Below, piece by piece: positions 8,356 to 16,809 of a stretch of 64,000 nt of DNA. Under the pieces are notes generated by a model, which was not told the DNA's origin, did no database searches, and saw only the letters and a list, made by a program, of their open reading frames with translations. Both the position numbers and the translations under genes were made by a program. The DNA is from Marinobacter sp. MDS2 (GTDB lineage: Bacteria > Pseudomonadota > Gammaproteobacteria > Pseudomonadales > Oleiphilaceae): positions 248,001 to 312,000 of the forward strand of contig NZ_JAVAJF010000002.1 of assembly GCF_030718085.1 (NCBI RefSeq), read 5' to 3'. Each line of letters starts with the position of its first letter. Position 1 is the stretch's first letter.

Positions 8356-8889
8356 ATGCCCAAGGTGTTTTTCGGAGTTGAAATTGCGCCGGACATCAAA
8401 CAGCGCTTGCTGAAGGTTCAAGTGCCGGTGCAGTCTGCGCGCTGGCAGAGTTATGAGCAGCTGCATCTGACGTTGGTGTTTTTGGGAAATGTTGCAGATG
8501 ATGCGGTACCCGGCTTGGTTGGCGCGGCAACTTCTGTAGTGGAGTCATCGTTTGAATTAACGGTCAGAGGGTTGGGGTGTTTTGGCTCACCAGAGCGACC
8601 GAAGATTCTCTGGGCGGGCGTGGCGCCGGAATCACCGTTGGTTAATCTGCATCGGCAATTGCGGGATAAGTTGCAAACAGAGGGCACCAGTGTCGAGCAT
8701 CGTCATTTCCAGCCGCACATTACGTTAAGCCGATTTGGGCGCGACGCGGGCTCGGTTAAGGAGTTCATTGAGACGCGCGGTGAGGAAGAGTTCGGCACTA
8801 TGTCCGTTCCGGAATTTGTGTTGTATGAAAGTAACCAAGGGCCAAACGGTTCGGTTTACACTGTTTTGCAGCGTTTTCCTTTGATGTAA
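8356..8889 (+). CDS. thpR: RNA 2',3'-cyclic phosphodiesterase (2H phosphoesterase)
   Basis: A 177-residue 2H-superfamily enzyme with the two diagnostic HxTx motifs: HLTL near residue 36 and HITL near 117. The length and start MPKVFFGVEIAP match ThpR (formerly LigT), which opens 2',3'-cyclic phosphates to 2'-phosphates in RNA. AGGAGG sits 8 nt before the ATG. The gene ends at the stem-loop at 8891-8915. Confidence 0.93.
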   Translation: MPKVFFGVEIAPDIKQRLLKVQVPVQSARWQSYEQLHLTLVFLGNVADDAVPGLVGAATSVVESSFELTVRGLGCFGSPERPKILWAGVAPESPLVNLHRQLRDKLQTEGTSVEHRHFQPHITLSRFGRDAGSVKEFIETRGEEEFGTMSVPEFVLYESNQGPNGSVYTVLQRFPLM

Positions 8890-8890
8890 C

Positions 8891-8915
8891 GAGGGCTCGG
8901 GACGGCCGAGCCCTC
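8891..8915 (+). terminator. Intrinsic terminator after thpR
   Basis: A perfect 10-bp inverted repeat (GAGGGCTCGG / CCGAGCCCTC) with a 5-nt loop starts 2 bp after the thpR stop. It is followed on the plus strand by TGACTGTGTTTT. It lies between convergent genes and may also stop minus-strand transcripts, though the minus side lacks a U-run. Confidence 0.75.
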
Positions 8916-8925
8916 TGACTGTGTT

Positions 8926-9771
8926 TTAGTGACCGTAAATCCGCATGGTGGTGTTCTCAACCACCAGGTTGTCGAGCATGACGGAGCCGATCGAGGTTCC
9001 GCCAACCAGAACATCGCCAATCGACATGTCTGCCGCAAAGGTGTTCAGATCAATCGCCAATGCATCTTGAGTGGGGTCGGCCAAACGAGTGGATTTGTAT
9101 ATATCCATGTCGATGTTGGCACCCAGTGTCAAAACGCTGGGATTCGCTGCTGACCCATCAAGCTTGGTGCCCATGTAGTCCGCGCCGGTCATTTTCAAAT
9201 CGCGGATGCCCAGTGCCAGAAAATCAACATCGACATCCAGATCTGAAATGCCGACCTGTGTTTTCAGGTTAAGTGTATCGGTCGCTGTATCGATATGGAG
9301 GCCGACCTTGGTGAACGCACCCACCATGCTGAAGTTGCTTGCCAGCAGGGTAGAATCGGTGGCGCCTTGCAGCGACCAGTTGCCGGTACTAACGCCAAAA
9401 TCGATCGGGGCGGCGGTGATGGGCCAGATATTGATGATGGCATCGCCGTCTGCAGCCACGTCGATATCGATCTTGATGTTGTCGATCAGATCGTTAGCCC
9501 CGCCAAACAGCACGTCGCGGAAATTGGTGATTTCTTCAAACAGATCGGTACGGTTTGCACCACCAATTTTGATGTCCTTGATGGAGAATGAGCCTTCATC
9601 GGTGTAGATGAATTCGTCGATGGAGAGTTTAGTTTCCAGCTCGATGGTGACACCGGCCTGGCCGGTAACATTACTCATGTGAGCGTCTTCAAGTGGCTTT
9701 AGGTCAGCTTGGGCAGCTAACGGGAGCCCGGCGACAGCCAGCACCAACGCGGTTTTTTTCAGGCTTTTCAT
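8926..9771 (-). CDS. Exported DUF6160-type protein (putative pilus/surface-system component, FilA-like)
   Basis: A 281-residue secreted protein. The ATG at 9771 is chosen over upstream in-frame starts because AAGGGA lies just before it and a clean signal peptide follows (MKSLKKTALVLAVAGLPLAAQA). Next comes the DUF6160-like opening DLKPLEDAHMSNVTGQAGVTIEL, seen in proteins annotated as putative pilus-system FilA. The remainder is beta-rich, with repeated G-x-S/T-hydrophobic strands and no cysteines or catalytic motifs. It lies downstream of, and in the same direction as, the DUF6801 gene, separated by a strong hairpin. The function is unknown; a surface or matrix role is inferred. Confidence 0.75.
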   Translation of the reverse strand: MKSLKKTALVLAVAGLPLAAQADLKPLEDAHMSNVTGQAGVTIELETKLSIDEFIYTDEGSFSIKDIKIGGANRTDLFEEITNFRDVLFGGANDLIDNIKIDIDVAADGDAIINIWPITAAPIDFGVSTGNWSLQGATDSTLLASNFSMVGAFTKVGLHIDTATDTLNLKTQVGISDLDVDVDFLALGIRDLKMTGADYMGTKLDGSAANPSVLTLGANIDMDIYKSTRLADPTQDALAIDLNTFAADMSIGDVLVGGTSIGSVMLDNLVVENTTMRIYGH

Positions 9772-9811
9772 ATCAGTATCCCTTGTTATTGATTTTTTTG
9801 TCGTGCTTGTG

Positions 9812-9840
9812 GGGCACAAACGGCTTTGCCGTTTGTGCCC
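9812..9840. other. 12-bp perfect inverted repeat between two exported-protein genes
   Basis: GGGCACAAACGG / CCGTTTGTGCCC with a 5-nt loop (CTTTG) lies in the 99-bp gap between the DUF6801 and DUF6160 genes. The minus-strand exit is A-rich, not U-rich, so it is not a textbook intrinsic terminator. An mRNA-stability or processing hairpin that lets the two genes be expressed at different levels is a reasonable reading. Confidence 0.6.
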
Positions 9841-9870
9841 GATTCCCGGCATGGCCGGAACTTTCAGAAC

Positions 9871-11691
9871 TTATTGCGGAGTCAGGTTCAGGCTGATGGT
9901 ATTACCCGGGCCAGACATGAACTTGTTTAGCAGGCTGGTCAGCAGGCCACAGTTCTCGAGCGGTGGCAGGTCGTAAACACCGGTTACGTTGCCGCCGGTT
10001 GCTGGCGAGAAGTTGGAGCCTTCGGGGCTGGTTAGCTGAATATCAACTGGAGTGCTGGTGCGGCACTGATCGCCCCCACCGATGCGCACTGGCAGGCCGA
10101 AGAGTTTGATCGCAACCTTGGGCACTTTCACGTAAAGCGGGGAGTTAGCGGTCAGCTTGCCATCGACCAGAGAGCCGGTGGTCAGCCCGGCTTGCTCGAA
10201 TTCAACGTTGGCCGCTGCGTGCATCTTGCTCCACAGTACCTTGATGGTGAAGTTGCCAGACGTTGGGTTCACCTGCGTGTCTGCTTCGAAAGTACCAGAG
10301 GCCAGATCAAGCAACGTGGCGATAGTGCCGTTCAGTGGCAGGCTGCCACCATTCGCGGCGATTAGAGTGGAACCTTCAAGGCCCAATAGCAGCTCAAGCT
10401 CAGTGCCGCCTGTGGGTTCTTCAAAGGCTTCAACGGTGACAGGTACAGTCACTTCGGCATTTTCGGTATCGCTGGAGCGGATCACCAGGGCTGCGGTGCT
10501 CACGCCAGCAGCGCCCGCTGTGTAGTTCAGCTCGACAGAGCAGCTAGCACCCGCAGCGACCGTGGTGCAGTTGTTGGTTTGGGTGAAGTCGCTGGCATTG
10601 GAGCCTGTCAGCGCAATGCTGTCGATCTGCAAAGCGGCGTTGCCGTTGTTGGCAATGCTCACTTGCTCTGATTTGCTGGTGCCAACCTGGACGCGGCCCA
10701 AATCTACAGAACCCGGGGTAACGGCAATTTCAGGTGTAGGTGCCAGAGTGCCTCGGCCTGATAGGGCAACGTCGATGCTTGGCTTGTCGGCATCGGTAGA
10801 CTCAATGGTGAGAGTGGCGTTACGCGTGCCGTCGGTGCTTGGTGCGAAGGTTACGTTAACGCTACAAGATGCATCTGGAGCCAGGGAAGAGCCGCAATCA
10901 CTGGTTTGGGTAAACAGTTGCGCATCAGGGCCGCTGATGCTGATGTTGTTGATACCCAGCGCGGCACTGCCGGTGCTGAGGATAGAAACAGACTGCTGAG
11001 CGCTCAAACCTGCCTGTACGGAACCAAAGGCCAGTTCTTGAGTATCCACGCTGATGCGTGGTGTTTCGACGACCTCACCAGCGACGGTGATGGTTTGTAG
11101 AAGGTTGTTCTGGTTCGGCAGCTGCACACAGTCGGTGGTGATTTCACCGATGGGTGCTGGAGCAATGTCACCGTTCGCGGTACGCGCGATCAGCTCGAGC
11201 TGTAAAGCGCCAACGCGAATTTCAGCCTGGCCGATGTCATCGGCGGTGAACAGGATTTCGGGCGCCACACCCGAGGCTGGCACATTGAACTCGCCAGTTT
11301 CGGCAGGAATAGCGGTAGGCGGAATCTGCAGGGTGACAATTTGCTCCAGAGCACGGCCAGCCGTAATGATGTTGTTTGTGCTTGTGGCGACGCCTTCGAC
11401 GGTTTCGGAGCCAACGAGTTTCAAACCGGTGCGGGCATCGTCATTGACCACGGTAATCGCAGTCACTTCAAATTGTGGGGTTGGTTCACCCACAGATGCT
11501 ACGGCGGGAATGTCAGCACTGATTTGCGCGCGAATGGGTTGGGTGCCAATCAGCGGAAACGGACATTCAAAGGCCAGTTCGGTTGAGACTTGTTCTGCTG
11601 CTGCGTTGCTCGCACCACCAGCCATCAGTGCTGCAGCGGCTACGGCGGGGCCGAGCTTGCGCACGTTGGTATTGAGGTTACTGAGTTTCAT
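9871..11691 (-). CDS. Exported DUF6801 / choice-of-anchor-D repeat protein
   Basis: A 606-residue secreted protein with a long signal region (residues 1-33, ending SNAAAE). Residues about 38-180 match the DUF6801 pattern, including FECPFPLIGTQP. Two choice-of-anchor-D (ASH/SPD-2-like) Ig-type repeats follow at about 210-315 and 325-420, each with a paired-cysteine DCGSSLAPDASCSVNVTF-like block. A C-terminal beta domain of about 180 residues contains cysteines and no membrane anchor. This is an extracellular beta-sandwich architecture likely to act in adhesion or surface structure. It is followed by the DUF6160 gene and preceded upstream by an AraC-type regulator on the same strand. Confidence 0.78.
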   Translation of the reverse strand: MKLSNLNTNVRKLGPAVAAAALMAGGASNAAAEQVSTELAFECPFPLIGTQPIRAQISADIPAVASVGEPTPQFEVTAITVVNDDARTGLKLVGSETVEGVATSTNNIITAGRALEQIVTLQIPPTAIPAETGEFNVPASGVAPEILFTADDIGQAEIRVGALQLELIARTANGDIAPAPIGEITTDCVQLPNQNNLLQTITVAGEVVETPRISVDTQELAFGSVQAGLSAQQSVSILSTGSAALGINNISISGPDAQLFTQTSDCGSSLAPDASCSVNVTFAPSTDGTRNATLTIESTDADKPSIDVALSGRGTLAPTPEIAVTPGSVDLGRVQVGTSKSEQVSIANNGNAALQIDSIALTGSNASDFTQTNNCTTVAAGASCSVELNYTAGAAGVSTAALVIRSSDTENAEVTVPVTVEAFEEPTGGTELELLLGLEGSTLIAANGGSLPLNGTIATLLDLASGTFEADTQVNPTSGNFTIKVLWSKMHAAANVEFEQAGLTTGSLVDGKLTANSPLYVKVPKVAIKLFGLPVRIGGGDQCRTSTPVDIQLTSPEGSNFSPATGGNVTGVYDLPPLENCGLLTSLLNKFMSGPGNTISLNLTPQ

Positions 11692-11832
11692 TCATTCGTC
11701 CTCTGTCTTGCGGTCATTGTTGTCGTTAGGTTGCAGACATCACCGATGAGGGCATTCGATCGGACTTGCGTAGTTCCCTTGGTCATAGGCGTTGAGCCCA
11801 CAATTGCAGGGTTATTAGACGGGGAAGGAGGA

Positions 11833-11867
11833 GGTGCCGTCATTGCGGGTGACGGCACCATTTTTGT
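11833..11867 (+). terminator. Strong intrinsic terminator with no plus-strand gene upstream
   Basis: A perfect 10-bp stem (GGTGCCGTCA / TGACGGCACC) with a 7-nt loop, followed on the plus strand by ATTTTTGTCT. No plus-strand coding gene precedes it. It sits between the minus-strand AraC gene and the minus-strand DUF6801 gene. The minus-strand exit is CTCCTCCTTCCCC, a poor U-run, so termination of the AraC message there is possible but less typical. Confidence 0.6.
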
Positions 11868-11933
11868 CTAAAGCGGTAGTGGGGGCAGGATTTTGCTCAA
11901 ACCGTGAACGACATCAAGGTGAAGAGACTTTGC

Positions 11934-12956
11934 TCACTTTTTGTTTCGGGCTTTCTTTCGGACATCACCGGGGGTTTGCCCTGTCCAGGATCGGTACGCT
12001 TTGGTGAAGCCGGCTTGATCACTGAACCCCAGTTTTTCAGAGATGGATTCCAGCGATACGTTGGTGTCTTTTAAATACAAAGTGGCAAAGCTTTCACGTA
12101 TTTCGTTCCGAAGCTCGCGGAATGATGTGCCGGCCTTCGCCAAGTGCTGGCGAAGTGTTCTTGGGCTCATGTCCAGCCGGCGAGCAAGGTTTTGGGTGGT
12201 GCAGGGGCGGCCGGGCTGACTCATAATCAGTTCCCGGACCTGTTGCACGGTTTCATCACATTCCACCCGTTTTTGTGACTGGGAGTGGCGGGTTCTCGCG
12301 ACCAGAAATTCCAGATTAGAATCGTCTTTTCGAACCGGCGCGCCTTTTAAGGGGATGGTGACTTCGTTGGTGTTGGCGTCAAAGATGAACTCGCAATTTG
12401 GTGCGAGCAGTTCCCAGTTTTCCAGCGGAAGGTTGCTAGGGAAATCGAACCGGAAGGTGAAGTGGCTACAGACCTGGCACGAAACACGATAAATACTGCC
12501 CATGTAGATTTTCACCAGACAGGCTTTGAGATCACCCACGCCCCAGCTGTCGATCACCTTCAAACGAAAGGTGGAGCCGGTTGATGCCAGCTCCATATCC
12601 ATGAGGGGAAGCCCGACGCGCAAGTATTGTACGATCATGCTGACCAGGCGCCTGGGGTTTTCTTGTTCCAGCATGGCGAACCCTAGAAGTCCGTGGCAGG
12701 GCAGGTCCAGTTGTTTGCCAAATTCAAAGGGCGCACGCTCATCGGCCATTAGCCAGTCGGCCTGTCGGAGCAGCTCAAGCACCTGCGTCATAGACAGGCT
12801 GGCTTCAGGATTGTTGAGCAGTTCATCGGTAATGCCGGTTTTCGTCAGAATGGTGTTTCGTTTTACGCCGCGCTTCTCCATAAACTGAACAAAACGGCGA
12901 GCATAACGTGCCGAAATGATCGGCACCTCCAATGCAAGGGGCGTCGACATATCCAT
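11934..12956 (-). CDS. AraC family transcriptional regulator (Arabinose_bd N-terminal type)
   Basis: A regulator of about 340 residues. The N-terminal 220 residues fit the OruR/VirF-like ligand-sensing domain (PF12625 type). The C-terminal 100 residues hold two helix-turn-helix motifs: NLARRLDMSPRTLRQHLAKAG and ISEKLGFSDQAGFTKAYRSWTGQTPGDVR. The ATG at 12956 is favoured because GAGAGA lies about 8 nt upstream; an ATG at 12983 adds nine residues but lacks a ribosome site. The effector and targets are unknown. The nearest candidates are the downstream exported-protein genes or the divergent methyltransferase. Confidence 0.85.
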   Translation of the reverse strand: MDMSTPLALEVPIISARYARRFVQFMEKRGVKRNTILTKTGITDELLNNPEASLSMTQVLELLRQADWLMADERAPFEFGKQLDLPCHGLLGFAMLEQENPRRLVSMIVQYLRVGLPLMDMELASTGSTFRLKVIDSWGVGDLKACLVKIYMGSIYRVSCQVCSHFTFRFDFPSNLPLENWELLAPNCEFIFDANTNEVTIPLKGAPVRKDDSNLEFLVARTRHSQSQKRVECDETVQQVRELIMSQPGRPCTTQNLARRLDMSPRTLRQHLAKAGTSFRELRNEIRESFATLYLKDTNVSLESISEKLGFSDQAGFTKAYRSWTGQTPGDVRKKARNKK

Positions 12957-13157
12957 ATGAGTGTCTCTCAGGGTATTCGTCATTGAACAGCGCTTGTTAT
13001 TATCCAGCCTTTGGAGGCTGTTTTTGCGCCAGTATAGGCAGCTGTCTCTGAGAGCATTGTGGTGACAAGTCACAATCTGGCCGCATGGCCGAATATGACA
13101 AAAGGAATTTTGCGAAACGTGGAAGGGTTGTATGTATTCAGTCATTGAGGTGTTTTG

Positions 13158-13808
13158 GTGAAGAAAACGTCCGTTCCGTGTCCGGTGTGCCAACAGGCTG
13201 AACTGGGGCCGTTCCGAGAGATCGCGCAAAAGCGCTATCTGCGTTGTCGCACCTGTAAAGCAACGGTTATGGCACCGGAATGCCGTTTGCCCCCCGATGA
13301 AGAACGCGCGGTGTATCAGTTGCATGACAACGATCCGAGCGATGCCGGTTACCGGCGCTTTCTGTCCAGACTGGCAGAGCCTATGATGGCTGCCTTACCC
13401 CAGGGTGCGGCTGGTTTGGACTTTGGTTGTGGTCCGGGCCCGGCGTTGGCAAGGATGTTTGAAGAAGCGGGCTTCTCGATGGCGCTGTACGATCTGTTCT
13501 TTTACCCCGAGCATGCTGCGCTGGAGACACGCTACGATTTCGTTACCTGCACCGAAGTGGTGGAGCACCTGTTTCACCCGGCCGAGGTGTTTGCCCGGTT
13601 TGATCAGCTGTTGAAGCCTGGCGGGTTGCTCGGTCTGATGACCTGTTTTCAAACCGACGATGATCGTTTTGACAACTGGCACTATCGACGCGACCCGACA
13701 CACGTGGTGTTCTACCGGGAAGACACCTTTAAATGGTTGGCCTCGCATTATGGCTGGCGGCTGGAGATTCCGGCTAAAGATGTTGTGCTTTTGCATAAGC
13801 CCGTTTGA
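13158..13808 (+). CDS. Class I SAM-dependent methyltransferase with N-terminal zinc-ribbon-like segment
   Basis: About 216 residues. An N-terminal four-cysteine segment (CPVCQ ... CRTC, residues 7-10 and about 28-31) suggests a small zinc ribbon. A Rossmann methyltransferase core follows, with motif I LDFGCGPGPAL near residue 91 and a motif IV-like TCTEVVEHL near 131. Its SAM-binding class is clear, but the substrate is not. GAGG at 13147-13150 is 7 nt from the GTG at 13158 and only 4 nt from an in-frame TTG at 13155, so GTG is preferred. It is divergent from the AraC gene and converges on the PA2778-type peptidase. Confidence 0.85.
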   Translation: MKKTSVPCPVCQQAELGPFREIAQKRYLRCRTCKATVMAPECRLPPDEERAVYQLHDNDPSDAGYRRFLSRLAEPMMAALPQGAAGLDFGCGPGPALARMFEEAGFSMALYDLFFYPEHAALETRYDFVTCTEVVEHLFHPAEVFARFDQLLKPGGLLGLMTCFQTDDDRFDNWHYRRDPTHVVFYREDTFKWLASHYGWRLEIPAKDVVLLHKPV

Positions 13809-13818
13809 CCCTGTTTGG

Positions 13819-14838
13819 CTAGTTGTTCTTGACCGGGCAGGCCGGAAGGCTCGGGCACGTGAAGCCGTTCACAGGTGCTGGAGTGTCTGATTGGAAGTCT
13901 TCTACCTGAAAGCGCTCAGACGCCAGATTAGCTGCGCAGGCCAAGGCATGAGTAGCCTGTTCAGAGCAATCTGCCGCTGAAAGTGCGTAAGCCAGATTGT
14001 TCCAGCCTTCAGCGAACTCGGGAAACCGCTCGGTTGCGCGGATCAGGTGATTGGCGGCGGCTTTAAAACGCTTTTGCGCATAGGCCAGGTTGCCCAAGGC
14101 CAAAAGCGGTGCAGGCTCGTTCATCCAATGGTTTTCTGCGGTGCGGTAGGCGGTTTCTGCCGCGAGCGTGTGGCCAGTGGTTTCCAGATCATGGGCTGCC
14201 CGCAGCCAGGTAAGAAGTTCTGCGGTTGCCGGTAATTGATCAGGCGGCAGAATCACCATTGCCCAGCGGTCAGCTCGGTTCCATGTGTTGTGGAAGACTT
14301 CGTAAGGTTGGCGGTTATGCTTTCGGGTATCGGTATTGAGTATCAGGGTTTCGTCCTGATGATCGTAGCCGACCACCACCGCAAAGTGCCATTGTGGCCA
14401 CCAGCTGAATCCCAGGTTTTGCATGACCAGCACGGGATTTCCCGCTGACACTTCGGTGAGAAGCGATTCGATGTCGGGCTTTAGTGGGTAAACCACCATG
14501 TTGTGTGAGCGTGCACCGGCTACCATTTCGACCTGCAACGAGCCTTCCCGTCCGGGGAGGTAGACCAGTTCTTTCAGAATTTCCGGATCAGTGTTGAGCC
14601 CTTGGCTATTCAGCATGGTGGCCAAAGACGCCGGACCACACTGGTACTTCTCCTGAGGAAAAAAGGGAACATCAACCAACAGTTGCTGAGGTTGAATGTC
14701 AGTCTGACCGGCAATGGCCGGGTCGGGCCAAGGCGGGGTGGTTGCACAGCCGACGAGCAGAAGCAGCCCCAGAAGGGCTGCCAGTCTGCTACATCGAGAG
14801 ATGATCGACTGAAAAATGAGGGGGACTAGCGAATGCAA
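13819..14838 (-). CDS. PA2778-family C39-like cysteine peptidase lipoprotein with TPRs
   Basis: A 339-residue lipoprotein with lipobox LLLVGC near residues 26-31. The C39-like papain-fold domain includes the nucleophile block QEKYQCGPASLATML (near 62-76) and the general-base region WPQWHFAVVVGYD (near 146-158). The C-terminal 120 residues form TPR-like helices. The family is named after P. aeruginosa PA2778. The only usable start is a TTG that overlaps the stop of the PA2779-type gene by 13 bp, which points to translational coupling. A role in envelope processing is inferred; no substrate is known. Confidence 0.86.
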   Translation of the reverse strand: MHSLVPLIFQSIISRCSRLAALLGLLLLVGCATTPPWPDPAIAGQTDIQPQQLLVDVPFFPQEKYQCGPASLATMLNSQGLNTDPEILKELVYLPGREGSLQVEMVAGARSHNMVVYPLKPDIESLLTEVSAGNPVLVMQNLGFSWWPQWHFAVVVGYDHQDETLILNTDTRKHNRQPYEVFHNTWNRADRWAMVILPPDQLPATAELLTWLRAAHDLETTGHTLAAETAYRTAENHWMNEPAPLLALGNLAYAQKRFKAAANHLIRATERFPEFAEGWNNLAYALSAADCSEQATHALACAANLASERFQVEDFQSDTPAPVNGFTCPSLPACPVKNN

Positions 14839-15227
14839 TTGATAAAGGAGAACAGGTTAGTTGCACAAAGCATGTCGGTGATAATGAAGACCAACAGGAA
14901 TAGCACGATAATCCCGACAACACCTTCGCCGGTGGGGGCTTCAGCCAACTGTTGTTCAAAATCGGCCAATTCGGCGGGGGTCAGATTTTGGATGCGCTCA
15001 GCCACCTGGTCTTCGCTGACGCCCAGCTCGGCAAGCTTGTCTTTAACGTCTTGCTGCTCGAGCATGTCCAGTAGTTGTTGACGATCCAGGTTGACCTGTT
15101 GCTGTTGGATCAACTCACCGGTCCCGACCATGCCCGCGTGTGCGGATACGGAAAACGTGGTGGCAAAAGCCATCAGAATGGCCATTACAAGCGAAAACTG
15201 CTTGGCATAGCGTCGAATGCCGTTCAT
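14826..15227 (-). CDS. PA2779-family small membrane protein
   Basis: A 133-residue protein with an N-terminal signal or membrane segment (residues 8-30), a Gln/Glu/Asp-rich helical middle, and a C-terminal transmembrane helix near 108-122. This is the layout of PA2779-family proteins, which occur next to PA2778-type peptidases. The ATG at 15227 is supported by AAGGAGT 5-6 nt upstream; longer in-frame starts lack one. The middle region (ELADFEQQLAEAP) could be a helical ligand for the neighbouring peptidase, but that is inference. Confidence 0.85.
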   Translation of the reverse strand: MNGIRRYAKQFSLVMAILMAFATTFSVSAHAGMVGTGELIQQQQVNLDRQQLLDMLEQQDVKDKLAELGVSEDQVAERIQNLTPAELADFEQQLAEAPTGEGVVGIIVLFLLVFIITDMLCATNLFSFINCIR

Positions 15228-15323
15228 TGCAGACTCCTTTCTCGTTTGTTTAGTTAACTTAACCCTAGAACGCCCGGCCCCATCATTCAACATACAAAAC
15301 GTTCATGGACACTTGCTTGGTGA

Positions 15324-16769
15324 TCAGAAGGTTGAAAGGCCGGTGGCTTCCATAAGCCGATATTGCCAGTATTTCAGGCGCGAACCATCGGCCCACTCGG
15401 AATAGGGCAAGCTGAGCGGCAAGTGGCTTTGGTATTCGCCCTCCCAATGGTCGTTGAAGAACGCAGTGGCTTTTTGGGCGACAGGGTGTTCGTTGGCTAT
15501 GCTCAGCCAAATATTGGATTCGAGGTTGAGATCGTCCAGATTTCGTCGGGTGAAGTTGGCGGAACCCAACAATAGTTCCTGGATTCCGGTTTCCGGTGTG
15601 TAAATGAGCAACTTGCTGTGGCATTGCTCACCTTGGGTGTTGCACCAGCGTACAGGAATGCCGGCTTGGTGCAGCTCGTGGCCAACCGGGCGATTCGGTA
15701 TGCCATTCTTTTCATGCCCGAAGGCGTCCTTGTTAGCATCCAGCAACAATCGGATACGCACGCCTCGTTGTTGAGCGCCTTTCAGCGCCTCAATGATCGG
15801 CCGGTGCGAGAAATAGAACATGGCGATGTCTATGGCTTCACCGTGGCGGCTGCGGTTGATCATATCCAGCGCCTGATCGCGAATGGCGGACTCGGTGAGT
15901 AATTTTATGGCCTCTGATGTTTCGGGTGCGGTGTGATCGGTAGTGGCCAATTGGTTGAGCCAGCGGTCAAACGTTTGCGTGTTGGCTCCGGACATTTGGG
16001 CGACGGCACGCTCGCTCTTGATTACATCTCTTACCGCTGGCCCGCCAAACGTGAGCCCGATGTTGCTGTGCCGGCTACTGCCGTTGTGTGGGTTGGCAGA
16101 AGTAATGAGCGCCCGGAACTGATCGCTTGCATCAGTGACCAACACTTTACGATGATTGGCTTTGAAATTGGGCAGAGCAAGATAGCTGCGTAGCGTGGTT
16201 TTTTCATTGCCGAGCGCGTTTGGCAACCAGCCACCGTCAGGGTTGTTCCCGAGCCATTGGCAGCATACTCGCCAGAGCGCGGACCAGGCAGGATTGCTGT
16301 CCCGAAGTGGCTCGAGTCTGGTGATAATGACTTCAATGCCGGCTTCTTTCAGTGCGTCAAATTCTGGGGAGCGGTTGCCGCCGTAGAAGGTGTTCAGAGG
16401 GTCTGATATCACCACGATGTCGATGTCGGGGGTGGCACGCTTTTTTCCGATCAACGCTTCTGTCAGTTGACGGGCAAGAGGGCGCGGCTCCGTATCCTCA
16501 GAGCCTGTGCTGTTGTAAAGGAACATGTCGATCAGGACGAGCCGCTCGGCTTGAGCAATCAGCCGGAGAGCCTCATCAAAGATTTCGTGGTCCAGTTTTG
16601 CTTCGCCGTTTGGAAAGTGCCGGGTGGTATCGGTTAGCAGGCGAGGGGACATGAGCGGGGCCGGATTGCCTGCAAATCGGATTCCTTCGGGAAGGGGTTT
16701 GTAGGAATGCCACACTCCCAGACCGATTAATGCCAACAGCAAGAGGCAGGCTACTAACTTCATAGTCAT
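15324..16769 (-). CDS. Membrane-anchored phospholipase D-like protein
   Basis: A 481-residue protein with one N-terminal transmembrane helix (residues 3-20) and two PLD-type halves. The first HKD motif is intact (NHRKVLVTDASD, about residues 208-219) and is followed by TSANPHN. The second is CHSKLLIYTPETG, where the Asp of HxKx4D is replaced by Thr, followed by a normal GSANFTRRN. That weakens a simple PLD catalytic assignment. The ATG at 16769 follows GAGGGA by 9-10 nt and clears the upstream amidotransferase gene. It is predicted to be anchored in the inner membrane, acting on phosphodiesters of unknown identity. Confidence 0.82.
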   Translation of the reverse strand: MTMKLVACLLLLALIGLGVWHSYKPLPEGIRFAGNPAPLMSPRLLTDTTRHFPNGEAKLDHEIFDEALRLIAQAERLVLIDMFLYNSTGSEDTEPRPLARQLTEALIGKKRATPDIDIVVISDPLNTFYGGNRSPEFDALKEAGIEVIITRLEPLRDSNPAWSALWRVCCQWLGNNPDGGWLPNALGNEKTTLRSYLALPNFKANHRKVLVTDASDQFRALITSANPHNGSSRHSNIGLTFGGPAVRDVIKSERAVAQMSGANTQTFDRWLNQLATTDHTAPETSEAIKLLTESAIRDQALDMINRSRHGEAIDIAMFYFSHRPIIEALKGAQQRGVRIRLLLDANKDAFGHEKNGIPNRPVGHELHQAGIPVRWCNTQGEQCHSKLLIYTPETGIQELLLGSANFTRRNLDDLNLESNIWLSIANEHPVAQKATAFFNDHWEGEYQSHLPLSLPYSEWADGSRLKYWQYRLMEATGLSTF

Positions 16770-16809
16770 AGTCGTTTCGATCCCTCGAATCGGCCCGGCA
16801 AGGAACCTT

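Noticed and set aside
11590..11871. Plus-strand open frame ending at the orphan terminator
   Set aside because: It starts inside the antisense of the DUF6801 signal peptide, has no ribosome site and no protein-like composition; a non-coding transcript is more likely.
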